DNA of 64,000 bases from Guyparkeria halophila (lineage in GTDB: Bacteria > Pseudomonadota > Gammaproteobacteria > Halothiobacillales > Halothiobacillaceae), in the NCBI RefSeq assembly GCF_034479635.1, contig NZ_CP140153.1, forward strand, positions 813,501-877,500, written 5' to 3'. Under the pieces are notes generated by a model. That model was not told where the DNA came from, searched no databases, and was given only the letters and a program-made list of their open reading frames with translations. Within the stretch, counting starts at the first letter, position 1; the number at the start of each line of letters is the position of its first letter. The position numbers and the translations under genes were made by a program. Below, one piece after another: positions 1 to 10,301 of this stretch.

Positions 1-861
1 GGCCGGGTGCGTGCGCTGCTCGACGAGAACGGCAAGCAGGTCAAGTCGGCCGGCCCGTCCATCCCGGTGGTCGTGCTGGGTCTTTCCGGTACGCCGGAGG
101 CCGGTGACGAGCTGGTGGTGATCGAGGACGAGCGCAAGGCGCGCGAGATCGCCGAGTTCCGCGAGGCCAAGCAGCGCGATTCGCGCCTGGCGGCCCAGCA
201 GGCGGCCAAGCTCGAGAACCTGTTCGACCAGATGAAGGAAGGCGAGGTCGAGTCACTGAACGTGCTGGTCAAGGCCGACGTGCAGGGCTCCGCCGAAGCC
301 ATCCGCGACAGCCTGCAGAAGCTGTCGACCGACGACGTCAAGGTCAACGTCCTGATGAGCGGCGTGGGCGGGATCAACGAGTCGGACATCAACCTCGCGG
401 CCACGTCGAGTGCGATCGTGATCGGCTTCAACGTCCGTGCCGATGCCGCTGCGCGCAAGACGGCCGGCGAACAGGATGTCGAGATCCGCTACTACTCGGT
501 CATCTACGAGATGCTTGATGACGTCAAGGCCGCCATGACCGGCCTGCTGGGCACCGAGACCCAGGAGAAATTCGTCGGTCTGGCCGAGGTGCGCGACGTG
601 TTCCGCTCGCCGAAGCTGGGCGCGATCGCCGGCTGCATGGTCACCGAGGGCGTGGTCAAACGGAACAACCCGATCCGCGTACTGCGCGACAATGTCGTCA
701 TCTACGAAGGCGAACTCGAGTCGCTGCGTCGCTTCAAGGACGATGCCCAGGAAGTCCGCTCCGGCATGGAGTGCGGCATCGGCGTGAAGAACTACAACGA
801 CGTCAAGGTCGGCGACCAGATCGAGGTCTTCGAGCGCTTCGAGGTCCAACGGACCCTGTAA
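1..861 (+). CDS. infB: Translation initiation factor IF-2, C-terminal part (5' end outside window)
   Basis: The reading frame is open from base 1 to a TAA at 859-861, giving the last 286 residues of IF-2. IF-2 is the GTPase that places initiator tRNA on the 30S subunit. The visible part covers the end of domain II and the C-terminal domains; the [12 protein letters not shown] segment is typical of the region preceding the fMet-tRNA-binding domain. The GTPase domain lies upstream, outside the window. rbfA starts 10 bases after the stop, as in the classic nusA-infB-rbfA-truB-rpsO-pnp order. Confidence 0.97.
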   Translation, partial: GRVRALLDENGKQVKSAGPSIPVVVLGLSGTPEAGDELVVIEDERKAREIAEFREAKQRDSRLAAQQAAKLENLFDQMKEGEVESLNVLVKADVQGSAEAIRDSLQKLSTDDVKVNVLMSGVGGINESDINLAATSSAIVIGFNVRADAAARKTAGEQDVEIRYYSVIYEMLDDVKAAMTGLLGTETQEKFVGLAEVRDVFRSPKLGAIAGCMVTEGVVKRNNPIRVLRDNVVIYEGELESLRRFKDDAQEVRSGMECGIGVKNYNDVKVGDQIEVFERFEVQRTL

Positions 862-871
862 GGCGGACGTT

Positions 872-1306
872 ATGGCACAGGGTTTTCAGCGCCACAAACG
901 AGTGGCCGGCCAGATCAAGCGCGAGATCGCCGAGTTGATCCGTGATTCCGGCGTGGACAGTGGGCCGAATGCGCCCTTGACCATGCTGACTGTCACGGAC
1001 TGCGAGGTCTCTCGCGATCTCGCCCATGCACGCATTTTCTACAGCGTGCTCAACGCCGACGAGCAGCCGATCGCCGAGCAATGGCTCAACGAGGCGGCCG
1101 GTTTCCTGCGGGGCGAATTGGGCCACCGGATGCGCCTGCGCATCGTCCCGCAGCTGTCCTTCATCTTCGACAACTCGATCGAGCAGGGCATGCAGATGGA
1201 TGCCCTGATTCGTGCCGTGCGTGACAAGGATGGCGATGCCGAGCACGCAGGCACCGACGAGAACGGTGCCGATCGGGACGAATCCGAGGAAGACGACCGG
1301 CGTTAA
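872..1306 (+). CDS. rbfA: 30S ribosome-binding factor A
   Basis: This 144-residue protein matches RbfA, a KH-like factor that binds the immature 30S subunit and helps process the 16S 5' end. It opens MAQGFQRHKRVAGQIKREI, a standard RbfA start, and ends in an acidic tail from about residue 120 (DGDAEHAGTDENGADRDESE) that is more acidic than usual. It sits 10 bases after infB and 18 bases before truB, so cotranscription is likely. Confidence 0.96.
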   Translation: MAQGFQRHKRVAGQIKREIAELIRDSGVDSGPNAPLTMLTVTDCEVSRDLAHARIFYSVLNADEQPIAEQWLNEAAGFLRGELGHRMRLRIVPQLSFIFDNSIEQGMQMDALIRAVRDKDGDAEHAGTDENGADRDESEEDDRR

Positions 1307-1324
1307 GCCGGTTCCGTCCGTCGT

Positions 1325-2248
1325 ATGGCACGCAAGCGTCGCGGTCGCGAGATCAATGGCATCGTCCTGTTCGACAAGCCCTTGGGCTTGAGCTCGAATC
1401 AGGCGCTGCAACGTGTACGGCGGTTGTTCGATGCCGCCAAGGCCGGTCACACCGGCAGTCTCGACCCGGCGGCTTCCGGCCTGTTGCCGGTTTGCTTCGG
1501 TCAGGCGACACGTATCTCCGGATTGCTGCTCGACGCCGACAAGACCTACCGGGTCACCGGCCGGCTGGGCACGCGGACCGACAGCGGCGATCTCGAGGGC
1601 GAGGTGATCGAGACGCGCGAGGTGCCGGCCATCGACAATGACGCGATGGAGGCGGTGCTAGGCCGCTTTCGCGGCCGCGTCGAGCAGGTGCCGCCGATGT
1701 ACTCGGCCCTCAAGCACGAGGGCAAGCGCCTGTACGAACTGGCGCGCGAAGGCAAGACGGTCGAGCGCAAGGCGCGGCCCATCGATTTTCACGAGATCAC
1801 GCTGGAATCGCTTTCGCGCACCGAATTCACGCTGCGCGTGCATTCGAGCAAGGGTGCCTACATTCGCACCCTGGTCGAGGATATCGGTGAGGCGATCGGT
1901 TGTGGCGCGGTGGTGACCGAGCTGCGCCGCATCGGCCTGGGTCCGTGGTCGATGGACGAGCAGCCGACTTACCGGCTAGAGGACCTCGAGGCGATCGCCG
2001 CCGAGGGCGGGATCGAGTCCCTCGACCGTGTTATCCTCCCGATCGATTCGGCGCTGGGCGCCTATCCGGCCGTTGTGCTGGATGCGGGCAGCGTCACACC
2101 AATTCGCCATGGTCATCCGGTGTTTGTGCCCAACGCGCCACAAACCGGGTGGTTTCGACTCTACGCACCTGACGACCTCTTCCTGGGTATGGGGGAAGTG
2201 CTGGATGACGGGCGAACCGCGCCGCGACGATTGTTCGCGGCGTTGTAA
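1325..2248 (+). CDS. truB: tRNA pseudouridine(55) synthase TruB
   Basis: The 307-residue product matches TruB, which makes pseudouridine 55 in the T-loop of tRNAs. The catalytic motif GHTGSLDPAASG is at residues 41-52, with Asp47 as the predicted nucleophile. The N-terminal NGIVLFDKPLGLSSNQAL block is typical of the family. The C-terminal region carries a PUA-like domain. The gene lies in the infB-rbfA-truB series, followed by a 109-base leader before rpsO. Confidence 0.97.
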   Translation: MARKRRGREINGIVLFDKPLGLSSNQALQRVRRLFDAAKAGHTGSLDPAASGLLPVCFGQATRISGLLLDADKTYRVTGRLGTRTDSGDLEGEVIETREVPAIDNDAMEAVLGRFRGRVEQVPPMYSALKHEGKRLYELAREGKTVERKARPIDFHEITLESLSRTEFTLRVHSSKGAYIRTLVEDIGEAIGCGAVVTELRRIGLGPWSMDEQPTYRLEDLEAIAAEGGIESLDRVILPIDSALGAYPAVVLDAGSVTPIRHGHPVFVPNAPQTGWFRLYAPDDLFLGMGEVLDDGRTAPRRLFAAL

Positions 2249-2249
2249 G

Positions 2250-2299
2250 GAGCGCGCAAGCGCTCAAACGCATTGCGGGACGGTGCCGAGGTGATCGGC
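2250..2299 (+). promoter_or_regulatory. rpsO leader with two short hairpins
   Basis: The truB-rpsO gap holds a GAGCGC-gcaa-GCGCTC hairpin (2250-2265) and a smaller GCCGA-ggtga-TCGGC hairpin (2285-2299). Neither is followed by a T run, so they are not intrinsic terminators. In E. coli, S15 represses its own mRNA through a structured leader. A similar role here is inference only. Confidence 0.25.
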
Positions 2300-2357
2300 C
2301 GAGCCACTGACCCGTGATGGACTTCAAAGCTTCACCCAGGCAGATAGGAGAACGTCC

Positions 2358-2627
2358 ATGTCCCTGAACGAAAAGACCACCGCCGATATCGTTGCCGAGT
2401 TCGGCAAAGACGCGAACGACACCGGTTCCCCGGAAGTCCAGGTTGCGCTGCTGACCCAGCGGATCACGCACCTGACCGAGCACTTCGCGACCCACAAGCA
2501 GGATCACCATTCCCGCCGTGGCCTGCTCAAGCTGGTCAACCAGCGTCGCAAGATGCTCGATTACCTCAAGTCCAAGAGCCTCACTCGCTACCAGGACTTG
2601 ATCAAGAAGCTGGGCCTGCGCAAGTAA
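2358..2627 (+). CDS. rpsO: 30S ribosomal protein S15
   Basis: The 89-residue protein has the standard S15 length and sequence (for example [19 protein letters not shown] and [19 protein letters not shown]). S15 binds 16S rRNA in the platform early in 30S assembly. The start is supported by a TAGGAGAACGTCC ribosome binding site. An intrinsic terminator separates it from pnp, the same arrangement as in E. coli. Confidence 0.98.
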   Translation: MSLNEKTTADIVAEFGKDANDTGSPEVQVALLTQRITHLTEHFATHKQDHHSRRGLLKLVNQRRKMLDYLKSKSLTRYQDLIKKLGLRK

Positions 2628-2647
2628 GCGCTTGCCGTTACACTAGG

Positions 2648-2675
2648 AACCCGCCGCAAGCCGGCGGGTTTTTTG
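2648..2675 (+). terminator. Intrinsic terminator between rpsO and pnp
   Basis: A 9-bp stem, AACCCGCCG pairing with CGGCGGGTT around a 5-base loop, runs straight into a T run (TTTTTTG). It ends at least part of the rpsO transcript. Confidence 0.85.
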
Positions 2676-2725
2676 TTTGTGGGCCAAGGTGCCCCTCTTT
2701 CAATCAGTCAGTGCAGGAGCCAACC

Positions 2726-4810
<2,085 letters not shown>

Positions 4811-4886
4811 AACGAAGGCGGTTATGCTGGGGTTTCTGCCCGACTGCCAATCCGTCGGCTGACCATCCAGCGAGCTGCTACATGCC

Positions 4887-6158
4887 ATGACAACGGCCGA
4901 ACACCATCCATCCAATGACGAGGCGGTCCAGCGGATCGTCCAGTCGGTGCGTCTTGCACGTCAGCCGATCGTCGACGCCGATCTCAACACCATCGGTTAC
5001 GAACTGCTCTACCGGGCGGCGGATGCCGACCAGGTGGCGCGGATCGGCAATTCGAACCAGGCCACGGCATCGACCGTACTCAATGCCCTGAGCGAGATCG
5101 GTCTCGATAGCCTGGTCGGAGGCAAGCAGGCCTTCATCAATGTGCCCAGCAAGATGCTCTTCAGTGACGTGCTGGAGGGCATCGTCGCTCCCTCGGTCGT
5201 CCTGGAAGTCCTCGAGACGATCGATTGCGATGAACGGACCGCCGAGGCCATCAAGCGCCTGAAGAAGGCCGGGTATCGCGTCGCCCTGGATGACTTCTCG
5301 CCCGAATCGATTGCCAAGCCCTGCGTGGGCGAGTGCCACTACGTCAAGTTCGACGTGCTGGAGGTGGGGGTGGACCGGATCATCGCGGCGCTGCCGGGCG
5401 CCCGCGAGGCGGGCCTCAAGGTCATTGCCGAGAAGGTCGAGGAGTGGGACGTCTACGACCGCCTGCGCGAGGCCGGGGTGGATTACTTCCAGGGTCATTT
5501 CGTCTCCCGCCCGGAGATGGTGGTGCGTCCGACCGTGCGCGCCTCCAAGGCGAACCTGATGGGGCTGTTGATCCTCCTTCAGGACGATGAGGCCTCGCTG
5601 GGCGAGATCGTCGAGCGCATCAACACCGATCTGGCCCTGAGCTACCGGTTGTTGCGGTTGGTCAACTCGGCCGCCATCGGCCTGCGTCGACAGGTCGACT
5701 CGGTCGAGGAGGCGGTGCGTCTGCTGGGGCTCAAGGCCGTGCGTAGCTTGGTTTACCTGTCCGCGCTAACGGGCGTGGATGGCAAGCCGCCAGCCCTGAT
5801 CCACAACACCATGATCCGGGCGCGCTTTGCCGAGCTGCTGGCCGCGCAGAGTCGGCTGGCGAATCCGCCGACCGCCTTCCTGGTCGGGCTGTTCTCCAAT
5901 CTCGATGCCTTCTACAACCAGCCACTCGCGCAGTTGATCGAGGAGCTGCCGCTGACCGACGACATTGCCAAGGCGTTGTTGGAGGGGCAGGGCAGTCTCG
6001 GGGAATTGCTCGAGTACGTCCGTTTCTACGAGAAGGGCCAATGGCTCGAGGCCGATGGCGAGACCGCGGTCTCGTCGCTCAACGAGGTGGCTCCCAACTG
6101 CTATCTCGATGCCGTGCGGTGGGATGAGGCATTGCGGGAGTCGCTCGGCGGCCCCTGA
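4887..6158 (+). CDS. EAL-HDOD signalling protein (YuxH/CdgJ type)
   Basis: The 423-residue soluble protein has an EAL-like domain (about 25-225) followed by an HDOD domain (about 230-420). The EAL domain is degenerate: GYELLYR replaces the EAL(L)R signature, ALDDFS replaces DDFG, and IAEKVEE stands where AEGVE is usual. The FINVPSKML and YFQGHFVSRP segments remain recognisable. Family members of this architecture, such as V. cholerae CdgJ, influence motility; whether this one hydrolyses c-di-GMP is doubtful from the motifs. It follows pnp by 76 bases, with no terminator seen between them, and ends at a strong bidirectional terminator. Confidence 0.85.
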   Translation: MTTAEHHPSNDEAVQRIVQSVRLARQPIVDADLNTIGYELLYRAADADQVARIGNSNQATASTVLNALSEIGLDSLVGGKQAFINVPSKMLFSDVLEGIVAPSVVLEVLETIDCDERTAEAIKRLKKAGYRVALDDFSPESIAKPCVGECHYVKFDVLEVGVDRIIAALPGAREAGLKVIAEKVEEWDVYDRLREAGVDYFQGHFVSRPEMVVRPTVRASKANLMGLLILLQDDEASLGEIVERINTDLALSYRLLRLVNSAAIGLRRQVDSVEEAVRLLGLKAVRSLVYLSALTGVDGKPPALIHNTMIRARFAELLAAQSRLANPPTAFLVGLFSNLDAFYNQPLAQLIEELPLTDDIAKALLEGQGSLGELLEYVRFYEKGQWLEADGETAVSSLNEVAPNCYLDAVRWDEALRESLGGP

Positions 6159-6190
6159 CAGCCAGCCGCGCAGAGTTCGCTTCGCATCAA

Positions 6191-6230
6191 GAAAAAGGGC
6201 CGTGATCGTCGGATCACGGCCCTTTTTGTC
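6191..6230. terminator. Bidirectional intrinsic terminator
   Basis: A near-perfect inverted repeat (AAAAAGGGCCGTGATC, loop GTCG, then its complement ending in TTTTT) lies between two convergent genes. It can terminate both the EAL-HDOD transcript and the minus-strand cNMP-binding gene. Confidence 0.92.
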
Positions 6231-6258
6231 TCCGAGTATCCGGGGGTATCCGGCGGGC

Positions 6259-6747
6259 TCAGAACCGGCCGATGCTCGGGTTGATGTAGCTCAACAGTTC
6301 GCTGTGCTGACGGTTCATGCGCCGGATGATCTCGCGCACGCTGTGCACGATCGCGCGCATCACCTTGTAGACCAGGATCGGATGGTCGACCAGCAACGAC
6401 TCGAGATGGGCCCGGTCGAGCATGACCACGTGGGCGTCACCGACGGCGCGCAGGGTCGCGCTATGCGGTGTGCCATCGAGAAAGCCCGACTCGCCCGCCA
6501 GTTGCCCGGTTTCGAGCAGGTGCAGCGTGTCGGAGAATCCGCGGCCGGTATCACGGCTGACCGCGAACCGCCCCTGGACGACGACGAACAGCGTATCGCT
6601 GCTGTGACCTTCCTCGAACAGGATCTCGCCATTGGCTATCGCGCGACGCGTGCACACGTTGGCGAGCAGGCGGCACTGATCATCGTTGAGTTCCTTGCCC
6701 AGCGCGGTCTGCTTGAGCTCCTCGCCGTTTACGACTTGTTTCGTCAT
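6259..6747 (-). CDS. Cyclic nucleotide-binding domain protein (no DNA-binding domain)
   Basis: The 162-residue protein is essentially one CRP-type cNMP-binding beta-roll. The phosphate-binding cassette resembles GESGFLDGTPHSATL, where the canonical Arg position is occupied by His, so ligand specificity is uncertain. After a C-terminal helix (about 125-150) there is no helix-turn-helix, so it is not a transcription factor by itself. It may act as a stand-alone sensor subunit. It lies 41 bases downstream of the parvulin gene on the same strand, and its target is unknown. Confidence 0.8.
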   Translation of the reverse strand: MTKQVVNGEELKQTALGKELNDDQCRLLANVCTRRAIANGEILFEEGHSSDTLFVVVQGRFAVSRDTGRGFSDTLHLLETGQLAGESGFLDGTPHSATLRAVGDAHVVMLDRAHLESLLVDHPILVYKVMRAIVHSVREIIRRMNRQHSELLSYINPSIGRF

Positions 6748-6788
6748 GGTCTTTCCTGTTGCCGTTTGACGGATGGGCGTGGCCCGCT

Positions 6789-7841
6789 TCAGGGCATGGC
6801 CTTGAGCGGCTCGGCCGGGAGGTTGCCCATGTTGGCATCGTCCGCGGTGGTCTCGGCCTCGTCCGAGTCCGCCTCGCCGGCGCCGGTCTCATCGCCCGGC
6901 TGGGCCTCGTTGCCGTCGCGCTCGACCATGGACCGTACGTCGGTGGTGAGAATCTCGACATTGGCCGATTCCCGCAGCTCGGCGATCATGTCGTTGATGG
7001 CCTCACGCCGGGCCTGATCCTCCAGTTCCGGACGCATCTGGTCGAGCGTCGGCTTGGGCATCGGCCGGGTTTCCTCGACCTGCACGATGTGCCAGCCAAA
7101 CCGCGTTTCGACCGGCTCCTCCGCCCGTTGCCCCGGTTCCAGGGCGCCGACGGCCTCGGCGAACGGTTCGACCATCTGGTCGAGGGAGAACCAGCCCAGA
7201 TCGCCGCCAGCCTCGCCCGAACCGGTGTCCTTGGAGTGCTGCCGGGCCAGTTCGCCGAAGTCGCCACCCTCGTCGAGCTCCGCGATCAGTTCGCGCGCGG
7301 TTTCTTCGTCCTCGACCAGGATGTGCATGGCGCGGTACTGGGTCTCTTCGCCCAGGGCCTCCATTTCGCGCTCATAGGCCGCCTCGACATCCGCTTCGCT
7401 CAGTTCCATCTCGGTCATGAAGTTCATGAGATAGGCGTTGGCGAGCTGGTTGTCGATCGCGTTCTGGACGCGCGCCTGGGTGCGCGGATCGCTGTCGAGG
7501 CCTTGCTCCCGGGCGCGGTTGGCCAGCAGGCGCAGTTCGACCATGCGGCTGACCAGGCGATCCTCGGGCACCTCGGCGCCCAGGTTCTCCTTCACCACCT
7601 CCAGGTTCTCGCGGTAGAGCGGGGAGCCGTTGATGCGGGCGATCACCTCGCCGCCTTCAATGGTGGCGAACGAGCCCGACGGGGCGCTCTGCTGGCCCAG
7701 CGGTGTCTTTTCGGCAGACTGCGGGCGGTCGTCACTGCAGCCGGTCATCGCGCCGGCGCTTAGCAACAGTCCCGCACCGAGGGCAATCGCCAGGCGGTGG
7801 CGACGGTGAGGGACGCGATCGATGGTCGGGTTGCTATCCAT
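6789..7841 (-). CDS. Parvulin-type peptidyl-prolyl isomerase lipoprotein
   Basis: The 350-residue product has an N-terminal signal ending in a lipobox-like AMTGC, so it is probably a lipoprotein facing the periplasm. A SurA-like N-terminal helical region precedes one parvulin (PpiC-type) domain at about 165-270 (YRAMHILVEDEETARELI ... GDLGWFSLDQMVEPF ... FGWHIVQVEE). The last 50 residues are acidic and low in complexity. The likely role is folding of exported proteins. It is the third gene of a yciB-yciI-PPIase unit on the minus strand. Confidence 0.88.
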   Translation of the reverse strand: MDSNPTIDRVPHRRHRLAIALGAGLLLSAGAMTGCSDDRPQSAEKTPLGQQSAPSGSFATIEGGEVIARINGSPLYRENLEVVKENLGAEVPEDRLVSRMVELRLLANRAREQGLDSDPRTQARVQNAIDNQLANAYLMNFMTEMELSEADVEAAYEREMEALGEETQYRAMHILVEDEETARELIAELDEGGDFGELARQHSKDTGSGEAGGDLGWFSLDQMVEPFAEAVGALEPGQRAEEPVETRFGWHIVQVEETRPMPKPTLDQMRPELEDQARREAINDMIAELRESANVEILTTDVRSMVERDGNEAQPGDETGAGEADSDEAETTADDANMGNLPAEPLKAMP

Positions 7842-7915
7842 GAGGGGTCCTTTGGTTTCTTGGCTTGGTTCGTTGTTTGTCTGGGGACGGTCTGTTTGGG
7901 TGGCGCCGCCCGGTG

Positions 7916-8221
7916 CTAGCCGGTGGCACCGAAAATCGGCTTGTAGGGTCGGACATCGACCGAGGCGTAGACCCCGCCGGCGTGAAACGGGTCCGCCTCC
8001 GCCCAGGCGCGAGCCGCATCCAGGCTTTCGAAGGCCGCGACGATCAGGCTGCCCGAGAGCCCCCGATCGGGATCGCCAGGATCGATCGGCAGCGGGCCGG
8101 CGGTGAGGATGCGACCCTCGCTGGTCATCGATTCGATGCGTGCGCGGTGGGCGTCGCGGTGCGTTGCCCGCAGCGGGGCGCTGTCGGCCACGTCATTGGC
8201 CACGATCATAAACCATTGCAT
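7916..8221 (-). CDS. yciI: YciI family protein
   Basis: The 101-residue protein belongs to the YciI-like family (ferredoxin-like alpha-beta barrel; biochemical role unclear). Conserved signs are MQWFMIVANDV at the start, a central R-x-x-H (LRATHRDAHRARI) and a C-terminal DPFHAGGVYASVDVRPYKP block with the family's conserved His. The ATG at 8221 was chosen because it gives the family length and has GGAGG 11 bases upstream. A longer frame to 8272 would overlap the end of yciB. The yciB-yciI pairing is common in gammaproteobacteria. Confidence 0.87.
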   Translation of the reverse strand: MQWFMIVANDVADSAPLRATHRDAHRARIESMTSEGRILTAGPLPIDPGDPDRGLSGSLIVAAFESLDAARAWAEADPFHAGGVYASVDVRPYKPIFGATG

Positions 8222-8255
8222 CGGCGGTGCGTCCTCCGTTGCCGTCAGGGAGCGA

Positions 8256-8834
8256 TCAGGGGCGTTCGTCACTATCCTGCGGGCCGGTGTCCGCCTGGAC
8301 CTCGGCCGGGCGTTCGGCGTACAGGCCGAGGTAGAGCCCCTGCAGGATCATGAACACGAAGGTCATGCCCATCAAGCCGAACAGCTTGAAGTTGACCCAG
8401 AACGCCTCGGAAAACTGGTAGGCGACCAGGATGTTGGCCACGCCGGAAATCACGAAGAAAGCCACCCATGCCCAGTTGACGCGATGCCAGATGGCCCTGG
8501 GGACCTGAATGACATGTTCCATCATCCGCTGGACCAGCGGTTTCTTGCCGATGAACGCGCTGCCGAGAAAGACCAGCGCGAACAGCCAGTTGAGGATAGT
8601 GGGCTTCCACATGATGAACAGCGGGTTGTGCAGGATCAGCGTCATGCCGCCGAACAGCACGATCAACCCGGCCGAGACCCAGTGCATCCGCTCGACCTTG
8701 CGCCACATCAGCCAACCGGCGGCGATCTGTACCACCGAGGCCACCATGGCCACCGCGGTGGCGACATAGATGCCCTCCAGGTGGTAGGCACCGAAGAACA
8801 GCAGGATAGGGAAGAAATCGAACAGGAATTTCAT
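8256..8834 (-). CDS. yciB: Inner membrane protein YciB / septation protein A
   Basis: This 192-residue multi-spanning membrane protein opens MKFLFDFFPILLFFGAYH, the hallmark of YciB (IspA/IspZ). Five or so hydrophobic helices are visible. Family motifs FGGMTLILHNPLFIMWKPT and GLMGMTFVFMILQGLYL are intact. YciB is linked to cell-envelope synthesis and division in enterics. The ATG at 8834 fixes the family start. It is the first gene of the minus-strand unit with yciI and the parvulin lipoprotein, divergent from the YciO-like gene. Confidence 0.95.
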   Translation of the reverse strand: MKFLFDFFPILLFFGAYHLEGIYVATAVAMVASVVQIAAGWLMWRKVERMHWVSAGLIVLFGGMTLILHNPLFIMWKPTILNWLFALVFLGSAFIGKKPLVQRMMEHVIQVPRAIWHRVNWAWVAFFVISGVANILVAYQFSEAFWVNFKLFGLMGMTFVFMILQGLYLGLYAERPAEVQADTGPQDSDERP

Positions 8835-9010
8835 CGTGTCTCGCGTAACGTTAAGGGCCCTGGAATCGAGGCCGGCAGGACGTGCCCGCGGCCGCTTGCA
8901 GTACACTAACATGGGCGTGAGGGCGCGGGGAGCGTGCCGTTTGGCCACCCGCCGCCCAGCCCTTAATCCGGGTTCGCCACCACTGCCATCCGACGCCACG
9001 AGGGTCAGCC

Positions 9011-9637
9011 ATGACCAGAATGCTCGACATCCATCCCGAGACCCCCCAGCCGCGACTGGCCAAGCAGGCCGCCGACGCGATTGCCCGCGGGCAGATCGTG
9101 GTCGTCCCGACCGACTCGGGCTATGCGCTCGCCTGCCGCCTGGAGGACAAGAACGCGATCGAGCGCATCGGGCAGATCCGGCGTGACGACGGTATCCACC
9201 ATATGACCCTGTCGGTGCGCGATCTATCCGAGCTGGGTGTCTATGCCAAGGTAGACAATGTCCAGTTCCGTTTTCTCAAGAACCACATTCCCGGCCCCTA
9301 CACCTTCATCCTGCCGGCGACGCGCGAGGTCCCGCGGCGATTGCAGCACGAGAAGAAGCGCTCGATCGGCCTGCGGGTGCCTTCGCACGTGGTCCTGCGC
9401 GCCATCCTCGAGGCCCTGGATGCACCGATCCTGAGTGCCTCGCTGGTGATTCCCGACCTCGACGAACCACTGGACGATCCGGAGCTCTTCCCGACCGCGG
9501 TGACCAACCAGGTCGACCTGGTCGCCGGCGCGGGCTTTCTCGAACAGATTCCCGGCACGGTGCTCGACCTGACCGGCGACGACTTCGACGTCCAGCGCGA
9601 AGGGCTCGGCGGCGTGCCGCCCGAACTGGCGGACTGA
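9011..9637 (+). CDS. yciO: L-threonylcarbamoyladenylate synthase-like protein (Sua5/YciO/YrdC family)
   Basis: The 208-residue product has the Sua5/YrdC fold: IVVVPTDSGYALACRL near the N-terminus, HHMTLSVRDLSELGVYAK, then PGPYTFILPATREVPRRL. Length and sequence fit the YciO branch better than TsaC. TsaC makes the threonylcarbamoyl-AMP used for t6A in tRNA, while YciO's own role is not settled. An M50 protease gene starts 7 bases after its stop, and scpA-scpB follow, an order seen in many gammaproteobacteria. Confidence 0.9.
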   Translation: MTRMLDIHPETPQPRLAKQAADAIARGQIVVVPTDSGYALACRLEDKNAIERIGQIRRDDGIHHMTLSVRDLSELGVYAKVDNVQFRFLKNHIPGPYTFILPATREVPRRLQHEKKRSIGLRVPSHVVLRAILEALDAPILSASLVIPDLDEPLDDPELFPTAVTNQVDLVAGAGFLEQIPGTVLDLTGDDFDVQREGLGGVPPELAD

Positions 9638-9644
9638 GCCGGAC

Positions 9645-10301
9645 GTGCTGGAGCTTTCGTTCCTGCAGAAGATCGCGATCGGCATCCTGCCGATCCTGCT
9701 GGCGGTGACCGTGCACGAGGCAGCGCACGGTTATGTCGCCAACGCGCTGGGCGACCCCACCGCCAAGCGGGCCGGGCGGCTGACGCTCAACCCGATCCCC
9801 CACATCGACTGGCTGGGCACGCTCGTCGTGCCACTGCTGATGTACCTGTTTACCCCGTTCGTCTTCGGCTGGGCCAAGCCGGTGCCCATCAATGCCGCGC
9901 GGCTGCGCAACCCGCGTCGCGGCATGTTCCTGGTCGCGGCGGCCGGCCCCGGGGTCAATATCCTGATGGCGCTCGGCTGGGCGCTGGTCACCGTGCTGGC
10001 CTTGAAGGGCCTCGACGGCGGCATGCGCTTTGCCGAGGCACTGGCCCTGATGGGGCAGGTGGGGATCTTCATCAACCTGATACTCGCCGTGTTCAACCTG
10101 TTGCCCATCCTGCCGCTGGACGGCGGGCGGATGCTGGTGGCCGTGCTGCCGGCGAGCTGGGGCGACCGGTTGTCCCGCCTCGAGGCTTGGGGGCTGCCGA
10201 TCGTGGTGGTACTCCTGGTCAGCGGGGTGCTCTCGGCGATCCTGCTGCCGATCATGGGCACGCTGCTCGGCTGGTTCAACGCCTTGATCCATGTCCTCTG
10301 A
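9645..10301 (+). CDS. Site-2 protease family (M50) membrane metalloprotease
   Basis: The 218-residue protein is mostly hydrophobic helices. It carries the zinc motif HEAAH (within VTVHEAAHGYVANALGDPTA) and the second ligand motif NLLPILPLDGGRM, as in small PDZ-less M50 rhomboid-like site-2 proteases (YwhC-like). It begins with GTG 7 bases after yciO and overlaps the start of scpA by 11 bases, so translation is probably coupled. The substrate is unknown. Confidence 0.92.
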   Translation: MLELSFLQKIAIGILPILLAVTVHEAAHGYVANALGDPTAKRAGRLTLNPIPHIDWLGTLVVPLLMYLFTPFVFGWAKPVPINAARLRNPRRGMFLVAAAGPGVNILMALGWALVTVLALKGLDGGMRFAEALALMGQVGIFINLILAVFNLLPILPLDGGRMLVAVLPASWGDRLSRLEAWGLPIVVVLLVSGVLSAILLPIMGTLLGWFNALIHVL

